27,000 nt of DNA from Polytrichum commune (lineage: Eukaryota; Streptophyta; Polytrichopsida; Polytrichales; Polytrichaceae), in assembly GCA_950295325.1 (NCBI GenBank), contig OX485805.1:12030501-12057500 (forward strand), written 5' to 3'. Made by a program: the position numbers and the translations under genes. Below, piece after piece: positions 1 to 11,337 of the stretch (the first letter of the stretch is position 1; the number at the start of each line of letters is the position of its first letter). The notes beneath the pieces are model-generated. The model searched no databases. It was given only the letters and a program-made list of their open reading frames with translations, and was not told the DNA's origin.

Positions 1-24
1 CAAATTCTTCTAAATGGGCCGGTG

Positions 25-334
25 ATTGTCTTGCTCGATACGAATTGTAAACCGCGGCGGTGTAGTGTCACCAACACCAAATGTTAACCCAACATTATTT
101 GTCATTCCTTGTATTTTATATTATTTTATATTTTATATTTTTGGGGGGGATTATAGGTTTACAGTGTTGCAATGACTGTCACTTACTGAGTGAATTTTTT
201 CATCCAAATTTCGATCTCCATGACAATATTTCATCACAAGTTGTTGACAAGAGAAGGGAGGGTTTTGGCCAATGGATGAACTCATCCATCATCCATGACA
301 GTATTTGTTCACTTAGTCATAAGAAGTGTCATCC
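25..334 (-). mobile_element. MITE family A, copy 1 (degraded, inverted)
   Basis: This stretch is the reverse complement of the elements at 4613-4983 and 13551-13925, with the same landmarks in reversed order: the TTGCTC block near 30, the AACCCAACATTATTTGTCATTCC-type block near 85-110, the homopolymer G run near 145, and the paired GGATGAACTCATCCATC segment near 275. Both terminal palindromes seen in the other copies are missing here; homology stops near 25 and just after 334. No protein is encoded; the open frame across it is a by-product. Copy number three in 27 kb suggests an abundant family. Confidence 0.8.
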
Positions 335-1839
335 CAAAATCTATCTTTTCTTTGAAAGGTGTGATAAATGAGCATGAATTCATGAATTTAGTATCGCTTA
401 GTAAAAAAATTCAACCCTTGCTAATTTTGGGATCTGGCAAAACAATGCATTTTTGGGAATAAGTACCATGCCCACTAAATGGGGATAATCAATGTAGTTA
501 CTTGTTGTGAGCACGAGGAATTTAGTTACACCAAGTGGCACATTCTAATCATTGATAAAGGCGTATTACGTATGCAAGTAAATTGGAGATGGAGACCTTC
601 ATTCCAATGTCATTATTGTTGCATGTTCCTAGTATACTGTTCTATTTGATTCCAAAGACCACAAAACTCTAGAAAGGAGTTGAACACTATTCTGATATGG
701 CGAAACTTTTTGTTTAAAATGGACGCCGAAAAAACATGTGTTATGATGAGATTGGACTCTATATATACACAAAGAATGTTAACCCTCTTAAAGTCAATAA
801 TAATCACACAATTTGAAACATGTGGTTGTACAACACAAAAGAGAATCTTCACCTGCACTCTCATAACTTTTACATCTTTAGTTCAACTTTATTATTAAAC
901 TAAATGAGAATTGTTTGTGATTCACAATTGCTAACCGGATGTGACAATAACCGAGTTGATCCAACGGTCAAAATCGTCCATGGAGTTGGTAGTGCCCCTA
1001 ATAGAACCACATACTTTTAATAGGACACACACACATTTGGAGTACGTAGATATGATGCACGTGATTGTACTACTACTAAATTTACTGTGCGGTTGGGAAA
1101 GCAAAGATTCGTCAATCATGTCAACTTATAAAATCGATCGATGGATCTCTTGCTTGGGGGGCCTTGATTGCCATGACAATCTCCGGTTATATATTCCTAC
1201 ACAATGCACTCTATCTTGTGGACTAGGTGAAAGTGAATGAGTGGATGTCATCCAACGAGTGGTTGTTAAAATCCTTTCTTTAAGCAAGTGCAACGTGCAT
1301 TTGAATGGCATCCCACTCCATCGAATTCGTGATCAAATTAGTGTGGGCCACATTAGGTATCATTGTTGATGCGCAATATAATTGAGGCACATGGCTCTAT
1401 AGTGCGCACTTCCAACTTCACGTCAAGTGTTGCATTGTATTGGCCATGATCCTCTCAGTCGGTTTACAATTGTGAACCGCAAAGTTTGTCGGTTTCCAAG
1501 TCCCAAAATCAAAGAGCTTTGAGATACAAGTGCTATAAGAGGTCAAAGTGAAAACCCTCTTTTTCTCTTTAAAATGCCATATAAAACTCTCCCAATTCTA
1601 TTAAGTATTGGACCTACTCCCAAGGAGTGCACTTTGTGTTTCCGTACGTAATCACGTGGGTCCCCAAAAGGGCTCTTATTTGAACATCTCTTGTACATTG
1701 GACACATTGGGAAAGATGTTTGGTAGATTAAGGTTTGTATGTAAATGAGGGTTGTAATGAAAGGCCTAGGAGATGTAAACTTAAGTTGGGACTATAATGC
1801 TTACATGATATGGGGACATGTGTACAATGATTTTGTGAG

Positions 1840-1862
1840 AAAAAAAAAAAAAAAAAAAAAAA
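1840..1862. repeat. A(23) homopolymer
   Basis: An uninterrupted run of 23 A residues. It could be the fossil tail of a retroposed sequence, but I found no recognisable LINE or SINE body and no flanking duplication, so it is listed only as a homopolymer. Confidence 0.9.
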
Positions 1863-2560
1863 CAAGACATATCTTATGTATGAATACCACCCCCCAAGAA
1901 CCTACTTTATATTTTGAGCAAATATGCCAATCTCACCATAACACATGTCTTTTTGGTGTCCTTTCTTTACAACAAGCCTTGTCATATGCCCCAATTAAGA
2001 AGAGTGACCCACTAAGGCCCTCAAACCTTATCATGTAATGTAGAAACCAACACACTGTAGAGGACTCTCTATTTCAATCAACAACCAACCATTTCCCCCT
2101 CAAAGTTTGCCACGTGTCAATCCTATATTGATCAAAACCCTCTTGAATCCCACATGGAAACCGCATTTTGTCACTACGTTGATTATCTTAATTGATGCAT
2201 ATTACTATTCGAAGTGATGCAATGCAATAACTTCTTACTCAAGAGTTCGATTTTTACTAACAAAAGTTCAGTAGGTTGTTCGGACGGTACATGGCATAGA
2301 TGACTCTGCTTGGTAAATATTACATTCTTATTAAATAATAATAGAAGTATGTAACTCTGAATAGGAACACGCACTAATTGGGATAATCGATGTAGTAAAA
2401 ATGGAATTTGAGAGCACCCTCTACGGTACGATAATGTGCATGGTTGTTTAATCATGTGATGTGCCTAGTGATGATAGCCATCATAAACGTGATATACTTA
2501 TAGTTGGAGGGAAGAGTAACACAATTCAAACACAAAGTTCGGACGTGTAGTACCTTGTCG

Positions 2561-2590
2561 GAGGGAGAGAGAAAGAGAGAGAGAGAGAGG
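2561..2590. repeat. GA microsatellite
   Basis: A purine tract made of GA and GGA/AAG units, about 30 bases long. A similar shorter tract occurs at about 5100-5118 in comparable surroundings. Confidence 0.85.
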
Positions 2591-3870
2591 GTATTATAAC
2601 ATACAAATGTACTTCTCATCCATCCAATATCAAAACACGCACACCATAGATTTGCGGTTGACTAATCTCCAATGACTTGGAGTGGACTGAACTGAATTGG
2701 GGTTCTTATAGCTAAATATGGCATCAAATAAATTATCATTGATTACTATTTGGGTTGCATAGTGTATCAAGGTTTTTGTGTTGGATGAATAACAAGTATT
2801 GTACATTCTTTGTTGGAGGTATGTTGTTTGTACTCACCTCTAAATCTTTATATTCCCTTCAACCATCCTTCTAGTGGTAAGCAAATCTAACCATGGTCAA
2901 CATTTTATTTCATAGTTGTTTCTCTTTGTGTGCATTGTCAAATTCAATATAGTTCCAATGTGATTTTGATGTCCTCTTCTGTAACTTAGGCAATTGGGCC
3001 TAGTTTGATTACTTATCTTAATTGGACATCTATAATTGGATGGGTGGTTAGATGCAAATCTAAGTATGGGCACCATAGAGATATGTTTGAAAGAGATTGG
3101 ACTACGTGTTCTTTTGAGTTCACTAGTCAATATATTTTGGGGTGAGGGGAGACTTATGTGATTCCCTTGAAGCTTATTGTCATTGGACTTTGATAAATCA
3201 CAAGAACTTAGTATTAGCACCAAAACATAATGGAAGTGATCTTGACTTTCTTAGATACATTTATGCTTACACAAAAATTTTCAACCTCGTGAATACATGT
3301 AATATAAGATAACAAGCAACAACAACAACCAAAAGAAACCGTATAAAGCCTATCTACCTTATGAAAGATGGTCATGTCGGCACATAATCTAAAGAATACC
3401 TTGAGATTGACATGCCTACCCTATTTGCATTTAAATATTTCATTATGGTATATATAGAAAGTTCGTAACAATATCAAGCAACTACATGATGGTCTCTTTC
3501 CAAAAAACAAAGGGTGTAATTTAAAAAATTGATGATTTACAATTGTTAAGTTGTCAAACGGTTCATGATACACAACACAAGTGTTCCCCACAAGCATAGA
3601 ATCCCATCATTAAAGAAGAATTATGCTCATGTGATACTCGATCCCACAAAACACATCCAAGGAAATGTGTAATGTTACGGTTTTGCTAAATGACCTTATT
3701 TCCAAATTCTTACAACCAACTCCACTTCAAAAGAGAGTCTCTTAAGTACTAACAGCTCCATGGCTTCATAGGGAAGCAACCACCGTTTTATCCCTGCCCA
3801 CTTAAATGAGGTCTAATGCTTAACTTAAACTACAATCATCCAAAAAACTAGGCCAGGCTACTAAGTATTA

Positions 3871-4374
3871 AGGGCCACTTCACACACGAGCCAAGAGCTG
3901 TGACCATGAAATTGTGAGAGCCCACAAGAAAGTGTCCAAAGGCCGTCCCAAGACACCTCCATACTCATGTAGTGTGGTCACGGGCCCTCAAGTGTAGTGT
4001 GAAGTCATATGTGACCGGGCCCTTAACCAAATGCCATTTCAATGAATTTCTATTCATGCAAATCCTCACACATGATAAAATAGAGTAAATCAACGATTGT
4101 GAGTGTTCAGAATGCCATGGTCTCCTGGTTTTGTGTTAGGCCTACCTCCAAGAGGTGGTTTTTGAAAATAGTCCAAGTGACCATGGAACATGACCCATTC
4201 GACGCCATGTAAGAATCCATGTAGACTTTACATCCATCTTGCATTCACATACTCCGTTGGCCCCTCGAGCGTAGTGTGAAGTAGCAAACTTGGACCGGCT
4301 CCGCCTTTTCCACCAATGAGAGTGCTTGAAGTGTGATGGTCACGGGCTCTCAGTCTCGTGTGTGAAGTGGCCCT
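3871..4374. mobile_element. 504 bp TIR element (unclassified non-autonomous DNA transposon)
   Basis: The ends are a perfect 20 bp inverted repeat, AGGGCCACTTCACACACGAG at 3871-3890 and its reverse complement at 4355-4374, continuing imperfectly inward (GTGACCA against TGGTCAC). Inside are further direct and inverted relatives of the end sequence, for example GTAGTGTGAAGT at about 3992 and 4271 and GGTCACGGGC at about 3974 and 4339, giving a subterminal-repeat structure. No coding capacity. No convincing target-site duplication is visible (flanks AAGTATTA and GAGAGGTT), so the superfamily is undetermined. Confidence 0.75.
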
Positions 4375-4612
4375 GAGAGGTTGAGTCCGACATATATAAC
4401 CCCCCACATTCTCAACCGAAAAGATTGAGCCAACTAGCTAGGGCTATTGGTTTTCTTTAAAAACAATCACTCGTGTTCTTACACTTCTCATCACATATAT
4501 ATCCATTAACCAAAACTTTGACATACTCCACAACATTCCGACATGATATATATTCTCACCAAGGCATTATGACCCATTCTAGGAACATGCACCCACCTGT
4601 CCTTGGGTTAGT

Positions 4613-4983
4613 ACACTAAACATGATACTTAAGTGTCATATGGTATTTAATGTCACTGTGGTGACTTTTCGGATGACACTTCCTATGAAGAAGTGAACAA
4701 ATACTGTCATGGATGATGGATGAGTCCATCCATTGGCCAAAACCCTACCTTCTCTTCTCATCAACTTGTGATGAAATATTGTCATGGATGACTGGAAAAG
4801 TCACTTGGTAAGTGACATTCATTGCAACATTATAAATCTAACCCCCCCCCCCCCAAATTTTTTTACAAGGAATGACAAATAATGTTGGGTTGCCATTTAG
4901 TTTTGGTGACACCATACCGCGGTTTGCAATTAGCATTGAGCAAGACAATTAGAATTGGTGACACTAAATATCATGTTTAGTGT
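4613..4983 (+). mobile_element. MITE family A, copy 2 (complete)
   Basis: A 371 bp element with inverted ends: ACACTAAACATGATA at the left and the complement of ACACTAAACATGATATTTAG at the right. The flanks are AGT at 4610-4612 and AGT at 4984-4986, a possible 3 bp target-site duplication. A 3 bp duplication and a CACTA-like end would suit a CACTA-derived MITE, but copy 3 lacks the duplication, so this is not settled. It contains a run of 13 C at 4842-4854. No coding capacity. Confidence 0.85.
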
Positions 4984-5405
4984 AGTATGCTAATTATGTT
5001 GCATGACTGAACGAAGACAGATGTACAGTTGTGGCAACACCTACCATAGTGAGTAAAATTGGAATTCAACGAGACTAAATTTGAAGGGAGCCTTATAACA
5101 AAGAGAGAGAAAGAGGGAATTATTGCATATGAACATGCCGCTCATTCATCCAACATAAAATCTATGAAAGAATATGCAACCTAAAGTTTGCTAATTTAGA
5201 TTAACTTGACAATAAAATTAGCTTAGAAAAGTTCGAAATAATCCACCTAATCCCACAAACCATGTGGGATGAATCGGCCACACACTTATAAGAGATCAAG
5301 TTTTTTTTTACGTTGGATGGATGAGAGATACACATCCTCGTGTGCGACGATTCCCTCTCCTTTAAGTGATAGCAAGTTGGCTATTAATAAGTTTCATCAT
5401 AACAT

Positions 5406-5474
5406 AGCTGACGTGGCCCCTTGTTACTGCTTAGGTGAGCCCGGCTTCAATTTAGCAGGGGGTCCACGTCAGCT
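5406..5474. promoter_or_regulatory. Inverted pair of TGACGTGG/CCACGTCA boxes
   Basis: AGCTGACGTGG (5406-5416) and its exact reverse complement CCACGTCAGCT (5464-5474) face each other 47 bp apart, roughly 900 bp upstream of the start codon of the RING-finger gene. The ACGT core in a TGACGTGG context is a classic plant bZIP binding site, and GGTCCACGTCA at 5461-5471 resembles the core of the plant unfolded-protein-response element. Function is inferred from motif and position only. Confidence 0.35.
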
Positions 5475-5499
5475 GTGTTGGAGCAACTCCCTCCCCCCC

Positions 5500-6368
5500 C
5501 AACCCCACCACTGTACATCCCTATCCAGTCGCCACTCCAAGGCCACTTGCAACGTTTTCATCCACAAGTATTCATCCATTCCCACCTCTGAACGGCACTC
5601 TGACACTCCACCTCTCCGATACCTGGGACTCACAGAGGACCAGCGCACTACAGAGTGCATCCAAGTGTCATCCTGCAATCACCGCGTTTGAATGAAGGTC
5701 TTCCTTCCTTTCCATCGCTTCCTTCCTCCCTTCCTTCCTGCCCTAGCAGAGAGGGAAAGAGAGCGAGAGAGAACGACCAGGATGTGCGGTGCTTCCACTC
5801 GCTGGTCACCGCGAAATCTCTCCATCTCGCTCTCTCAGCTTGCTGCCAAGTCGCCGAGAACGTACAACTTCATCGCGGTTCAGTTCCTGCCTCCAATTTT
5901 CTGGGTTCTGGCTCTCCGTGGTGTTTGCGGTTGCTTTGCGCACAGTTTTCGGTGCAATCTGCGCTCTCTCGCGCTCTCGGGGACGGGGGAAGGGTTTTGT
6001 TAACCCTAATTGGAGGAATCCGGAACTGGGTGGTTGTGGGTTTCGGAAGTTTTGGTGATGGTTTGGAGGTTGGGAGGATCGGAGGGTGCAATTGGTGGTG
6101 TCAATTCAGAGAGATAGAGAGGGAGAGAGAGGGGTTCGGGGAGTATGAGCGAGAGATTTAGCACTGGGAGCCTCTGTTCTGGATTTAAAGCGATTTAAAG
6201 AGAGAAACAAAGTATGGTGTCAGAGTAGTCTTGAGGTTGTTGTCTGCGACTTGGAAGCACCGTCCGGTGGTTTTTCGTTCGTTGCTATTAGGGGTGGCAT
6301 TAAAGCGGAGGGAAGAGAATTTTTCCATCCAGACCAGGGGGTTAGGCGAATTGATCATATTCCGGCAT
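5500..6368 (+). other. Probable promoter and 5' leader of the RING-finger gene
   Basis: Base composition rises clearly in GC here relative to the flanks, with CT-rich (5700-5745) and GA-rich (5750-5775, 6105-6135) tracts typical of plant leaders. No TATA box is convincing and the transcription start cannot be placed. The longer frames here (5655-6161, 5692-6003) are open but lack coding character or splice context, and are treated as leader sequence. A leader intron is possible. Confidence 0.45.
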
Positions 6369-9300
6369 ATGATGAATGTTGTAGGGGTGGAGTCGAATTC
6401 CGGGCAGCAGCGACAGACAGGGGGTCGCAGTCGAAGGCGCAATGTTGCGGATTTGAACAACGCCCGATCTCGGGAGGCGGAGCTCATTAACAAGCCAGCG
6501 ACGACCAGCGCTGCCGCAATGTCTGTCACAATAGTGGTTGATGACGAAGACGACGACGTCCTCGTCTCGTCCCCTCGCTCCTTCGCCCAGGTACTTAGTG
6601 GAAATGACAACGATTACAAACCCATCACATGGGATGCATGCATGCATGACCATGATGACTGTGACGGTGTTGGTGGTTGTCAGTTGAGATCGAACATTTC
6701 TGCTTCGTATGCATCTATGGCCGTTGTCGCTTAATTTACTGAAAGTAGGGTTGCACCTCGTTACTCACGGGACGATGCCGTTGGGGATTGTCGAGTCTGC
6801 AAGGAATTAGGCTTGATGTAGGGTGATTAATTGGGCACCTAATTTGCTGTTGTGGATGGTGAGTGTCTGAGCACGATTTTGGGATAGTTAAAGATATCGT
6901 TGTGGACTTTACCGTTTCAGATGCCCTTTGTAAGAATAGGGTAAATATAGAATCGATTGTAATTGACCAATTGGATACGTTTCCCTTGTTAGGTCATGAA
7001 CCCTGGATACATTCTAAGTAGGTCTTCAGGTAGCTATGGGGGTGTATGAACAACCTGTAGTCTCTGCATGCTGGAATTCCTTTCCTGATCATTAGTTGCG
7101 TAGTGAAATGGCATCCTTGTTTTCTGAGATCGAACATCTCTGCTTCTTATCCATACATAGCCGTTGCCCCTTAATATAGTGAAAGCACGGTTGCGCCTCG
7201 GTATTCACGGGATGCCGCTGGGAAGTGTGAAGTCTGCGAGGAATTAGACTTGGAAGTAGAGTGATTGAGCACCTAATTTTGTTGTTGTAGATAATCTGCG
7301 AGTGTCATAGCAGGGTTACGGGATAATTAGAGATATCGTTGTGCACTTTACCATGTTAGATGCTTTGTGTGGTGCGAGTATGAGTAAATTTAGAAAGACT
7401 AATGGATAAGTTGGATGCGTTTCCCTGTTAAGGTCATGCGTTTTGCAGCCGAGCTACAAAGAGGTCTCACTTGAGTCTTAGTCCACATCTCATTTAGTTT
7501 AAGTTTGTAGGTCTTCAGGTAGCAATGAGATATATGAATAACCTGTATTCTCTGTTTACTAGAATTTCTTTTCTCATAGGTCATTACATAGTGAAAATGA
7601 CACCTCTGGGGGTAGTGTTGATTTCCCTACTTTTATCCTAATCGTTTAGCAGAAGATGTTTTTGGGGTAGCAATGGAATATCTGAACAAGATGTATTCCT
7701 TGCATGCTGGACTCCATTTTCTGATCAGCAGTTACATAGTGAGATGACAACCTTGTGGTGTTGTGATAGCCCTACTTTTTCTTAGTCTGTTCTCAATGGA
7801 GTAGTATCTTGATGACTTCACATGCCTAGGTGGCATGTGCCTGTGTTGCTTCTGTAAAGTTCTGGTTGATTTTCAGCTTTGACTCGCTTCATTTGTGGAG
7901 GTTTGCGAATGTGAGATGTGGCTCATTTGGTTTAGAGCAATTTCATAGCTACAAGGCAATTGTGTGAGAAGAGTTGAAAAGAATAACATATTCTGTCATA
8001 GACTCAAATCATTTGGGGCTTGTTGGTACCTTAATGTCTGTTCCCAGTGAAACCAGTCACTGTTGATTGAAGATGTGACATATCTGTGATTTATTGGGCA
8101 GGTGCAATTGTTATTTGTAACTCCCTCGTTTAGGTTGGTAGGCCATGCAATTTCATTCTGCCCATGTGTTCATGTCTGCAGGCTAAGTCAAATCTTGTAC
8201 GGCTGCAACCAAGGCGATTGCCACGGCAAACTAGAGTCCAAGTGCTGGATGATCCTTTGGAATTGCGCTTAGGTCCTGGAGGTGAGATTTTCAAGTGTAC
8301 AACTATTGCTTGTGTTAATGTTCCAGCCAGCCACCTTATGAGAAATCCCATGAGCTGTCCACTTTGTTGTAGATTGCAATGTGGACATCTGGAGCAGTTT
8401 TGAAGGCTCGATTGCATGGTTCTCTTCTCAGAGATGCAGTTGGAGCCAAAACTACACTGAATTGTCCTATTAGTGGGGGTTACCACGTGGAGTTGCGTGT
8501 TGCTATAAATTTCTACCAACACTATCCTTTTTTACCAAGTTATATCATGATCTTCAATGTGCATACTGACTATTTGTGTAGCTTGAGTAAAAAATCATAG
8601 GCTCAGTAAAAAGTTATAGCAACACGTAACTCCAAATGGTAACCCACACTAATAAGACAATTCAGTGTAGTTCACGATCACTAAGCATGTTAAAGGACGT
8701 AATGGCTAGAATGTTGTTCATTTGAGTATTTGACATAGTTGTTCTATGAATCCCTAAGTTGGTTGTTGCACTTCCAGGCACCTGTATTACGTACACTATA
8801 TGTAATCTTCTTTTAGAAGGTGACCACTCTCTTACAGATGTGGACACTTCACATGAACAACATGTTAAACAACTGGAGGGTGAAGGATATATTGCCTTGA
8901 TGCTGGGAAAGCCTCTTCGAGTTCTAACTTTTGAGGGGTTTGGTGGTGTGCATGCTTGTCTCAAAGGGTTGTCTGAAAATTGGTGTTACCTGTTTGTAAC
9001 CCTCAAAAATTGAGGGAGTGTGGAATGTCCACACTAGTGGAATCCAGTGGAATATCTTTTATGTCCAAAATTATACTAATTATTTTTGAAGTTTTGATCA
9101 GGAGAGAGTTCTGATGTTGGTATGTCAATGTCAGGGCCATCTGCATTCAGGATTCGCAGTATGACGCAGTTCAGTGGAACTCCACCTCTTCCAGTGCGAC
9201 GAGGCCGTCCTGTCAGACCAACTATTGATCTAACAACCCCATCAAAAGCTTCGTTGGGGGATGACTGTGTGGTTCTTCCGGACAAGCCTCTTTTTGACAA

Positions 9301-10242
9301 GGCTCAGGTAATTAACTTCAAAGTTTGGAACTTACTAATATTGAGGTGTACATCCATTTACTATCTTATGTTCATAACAGGGTATTAGTAATGTCAAGGT
9401 TTGATATATTTAGACTTGGGATATATGTGCTGCCTTGATACTTCTTTGATGGAGAGTTGCAACTTCATTTTCTGCTCCCTATGTCTGCATGGTAGGCCTG
9501 GGCATCTTCATTTATGGAAGGGATGGGTGGTGCTCATCGTGAAGAGCAATTCCTAATCTCATAATATAATCTATAGGAATTTAGAGCTGTGTGCTTATTA
9601 ATTGGGTTTGTATTTTACTATATAATTTTACTCTTTTTCATGTTTACAACCATTGCTTCTTGCTTGGTTTTGCTACTCACAGCACTTAAATTATTGGTGG
9701 GAAGAAGACAAGACATGGAAATGAGCCCTAGCTTTGTTTGTCTGGGTTGCTTTCAGAGATTTGTACTCACCTTTGCTTTTTATAATTTGGTTTGGAACTT
9801 GAAGTTTCAATATAAGGTTACCAATTTTACATACATTATATTTCCTGTCTGATATTGATAAACATAGGAAAAGCCATGTCAAAGTATACAGCTTCACATA
9901 AAAGCTTGCTAGTATCCAAATTAGTTTTTTTCAGCCCAGTAGTCGAGCAGTGGGCCCTGATGATATTATGAAACCCTGTTATTCGTTTTGCAGAGCCGGA
10001 AGAGGAAAGAGATAGCTCAAGTGGAGCCACCTAAGGAAGCAGAGAAGGAAAAAGAGCTCAAGTTGATGTGTGCTATATGTTTAGATTCTATGAAGATGGA
10101 GTCATCCACGGTGTGTGGACATATTTTTTGCCAGAGCTGTATTCGAGGAGCAATTTCCGCACAGAAGAAGTGTCCTACTTGCCGAAGGAAATTAGCAATG
10201 AAGGATGTGCACCGCATATACATTCAGGCAGGGACCAAGTAA
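6369..10242 (+). CDS. RNF4-like SUMO-targeted E3 ubiquitin ligase (C3HC4 RING), four coding exons
   Basis: Coding exons are 6369-6590, 8182-8281, 9102-9307 and 9994-10242 (222+100+206+249 nt, 258 residues). Every intron is GT...AG and the phases (0, 1, 0) keep one open frame. The start is the first ATG in the frame; a second ATG follows at once. Visible parts: a basic DLN-containing N terminus; a SUMO-interacting motif VTIVV at residues 53-57 followed by DDEDDD; an SSPRSFAQAK segment characteristic of plant RNF4-like proteins; further hydrophobic candidates TIDLT (148-152) and CVVLP (163-167); a basic SRKRK (177-181), a likely nuclear signal; and a C-terminal RING at 202-239 with all eight ligands (C202, C205, C217, H219, C222, C225, C236, C239). 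The family transfers ubiquitin to SUMO-modified nuclear proteins for proteasomal turnover. Family assignment is strong; SUMO binding is inferred. No neighbour appears related. Confidence 0.9.
6686..7792 (+). repeat. Diverged internal triplication in intron 1
   Basis: Intron 1 contains a unit beginning GAGATCGAACAT at 6686 (to about 7119), repeated from 7126 to about 7650, with a 3' part repeated again from about 7660 to 7792. Shared landmarks in order are GCCGTTG, TTCACGGGA, GGAATTAG, AGATATCGTTGTG, GGTCTTCAGGTAGC and ACATAGTGA. Divergence is high enough that the duplication is old. Nothing in it looks coding. Confidence 0.8.
8450..8672. mobile_element. 223 bp foldback MITE in intron 2
   Basis: Two arms of exactly 59 bp (8450-8508 and 8614-8672) are inverted copies with only a few mismatches. 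The outer end is AACTACACTGAATTGTC and the inner end is GTTGCTATAA. The 105 bp spacer is AT-rich and non-coding. No clear target-site duplication. The element lies inside intron 2 of the ubiquitin ligase gene, so the pre-mRNA would carry a long hairpin. Confidence 0.85.
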
Positions 10243-11157
10243 AAACTATCCAATCGTTAGTTTATCACTTGTGCCAAGTAATGAATTCTCTTCCACAGCA
10301 GCCCCAAGTTTTGTTAACCTCTTGATTGTTCAAGGGTCAAACTTTCAAGTACATACACAGGAATCTGGAAATGAGACTTCGAAATGAGTGGGTGTAAGGC
10401 ATGAGCAGCAGAAGGATTTTTCTCAATACTCATCATCTGCCCCGACTTTAGGGTGTTTTCTGTAGCTTCAACAGTTCATTTTAGTTGAAGGCTTAAGTAA
10501 CCTTCGAGAAACCTGCCCGCTCAGGCAAGGTCCCGCTAGGCATATTCAAAGAGTGGAGTCACTCGTGTACACTGTGAGCATTTGTTGTTGAGTTTTTTGG
10601 TGGTGATGACAGGTGCAACTTACTTGAATGACTACAGGGGTGTGTGTTTTTATCTGTACTTTGAAATCCAAAGAAATGAGCTTTAGTAACATGCACAAGG
10701 TTTAGTACTAGGAACATTGATATCCTTGGGTATGTATCCTTTCTCATGTAGGTTGTGGATCTATTACCAAACAAAATTTGACAACCCACCCTCTGGAACG
10801 GAAAGTTTCTCTCAACTGCTTGCAGCACAGGAGGTGGTCTTATTGTACTATCAGCACATGGCTTCTAATCATTGTAAGCTGCTGCTTTGCGCTCACTTTA
10901 GTTGTCGACCTTTTGTATTCCTTGTCTCATTCTTATGAATGATTTTGTAATTCTGTATGATTCTGTAGATGTGAATTTTAGGTGGTAGATTGGAAGTGTA
11001 TTCAATTCGACCAACTACTTGTCACATTAACCTACATACAATGGAAACAGTGGATGTAGTCAGTAATGTTCTACTAGGTTCCAACTTAGTAGCCCCTTAT
11101 TGCACTTCTACTACCAAGGCTGTATTTATATCAAGGTTGTAATTCCTCAGATACTGA
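10243..11157 (+). other. 3' untranslated and downstream region of the RING-finger gene
   Basis: No canonical AATAAA is visible after the stop codon, so the transcript end is not placed. Sequence to about 10980 has the T-rich look of a plant 3' region. Open frames here (10068-10325, 10717-10938) are short and lack supporting features. Confidence 0.35.
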
Positions 11158-11337
11158 TACCGAGCCATCTTAGATGGAGGAGAAATTTGGAAATACAAAG
11201 AGTTTGTACATGAGGCCAATTTCAAGGTGATTATTGTGGTTACTGAAGCTGGACCTCAAAATATATTAGAAACCTTACCTGACAAAATCAAGGGATACAT
11301 CTTCACACCTATTGTGCAAGGCCTGGAAGATACCTGA
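11158..11337 (+). pseudogene. Short coding-like remnant, unidentified
   Basis: A 59-codon open stretch without its own start reads with ordinary amino-acid composition (segments EIWKYKEF, VIIVVTEAGP, YIFTPIVQGLED) and ends at TGA 11335-11337. No splice signals or family were recognised. It may be an exon fragment of a dead gene or transposon, or chance. Confidence 0.2.

Larger units (their letters stand above)
335..3870. other. AT-rich intergenic DNA, no gene seen
   Basis: I see no open frame with plant coding character, no splice-bounded exon chain and no RNA gene here. It contains a 23-base A run at 1840-1862, a GA microsatellite at 2561-2590 and a G-box-like CACGTG at 2111-2116 without a gene downstream. 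Sequence around 2540-2700 and 5090-5210 shares an order of motifs (GA tract, then a TTCATCCAACAT-like stretch), suggesting distant duplicates of one repeat. Probably old transposon debris. Confidence 0.5.

Noticed and set aside
81-371. 96-codon plus-strand open frame
   Set aside because: It lies across a degraded MITE copy; homologous DNA at 4613-4983 and 13551-13925 does not keep the frame open.
2111-2116. G-box CACGTG with a promoter-like CT-rich flank
   Set aside because: No gene follows on either strand within a reasonable distance.
2897-3223. 108-codon minus-strand open frame
   Set aside because: No recognisable family, no splice context, composition not clearly coding.
5269-5691. 140-codon open frame upstream of the ubiquitin ligase gene
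   Set aside because: It runs through promoter-like sequence, includes the inverted bZIP boxes and has no recognised family.
5655-6161. 168-codon open frame
   Set aside because: Serine- and arginine-rich reading of leader sequence; other frames are equally open here, a composition effect of GC-rich DNA.
8759-9013. Possible extra exon (84 codons) inside intron 2
   Set aside because: Exons 2 and 3 already join in phase and no family match is known for this stretch. An alternative exon cannot be excluded without transcripts.
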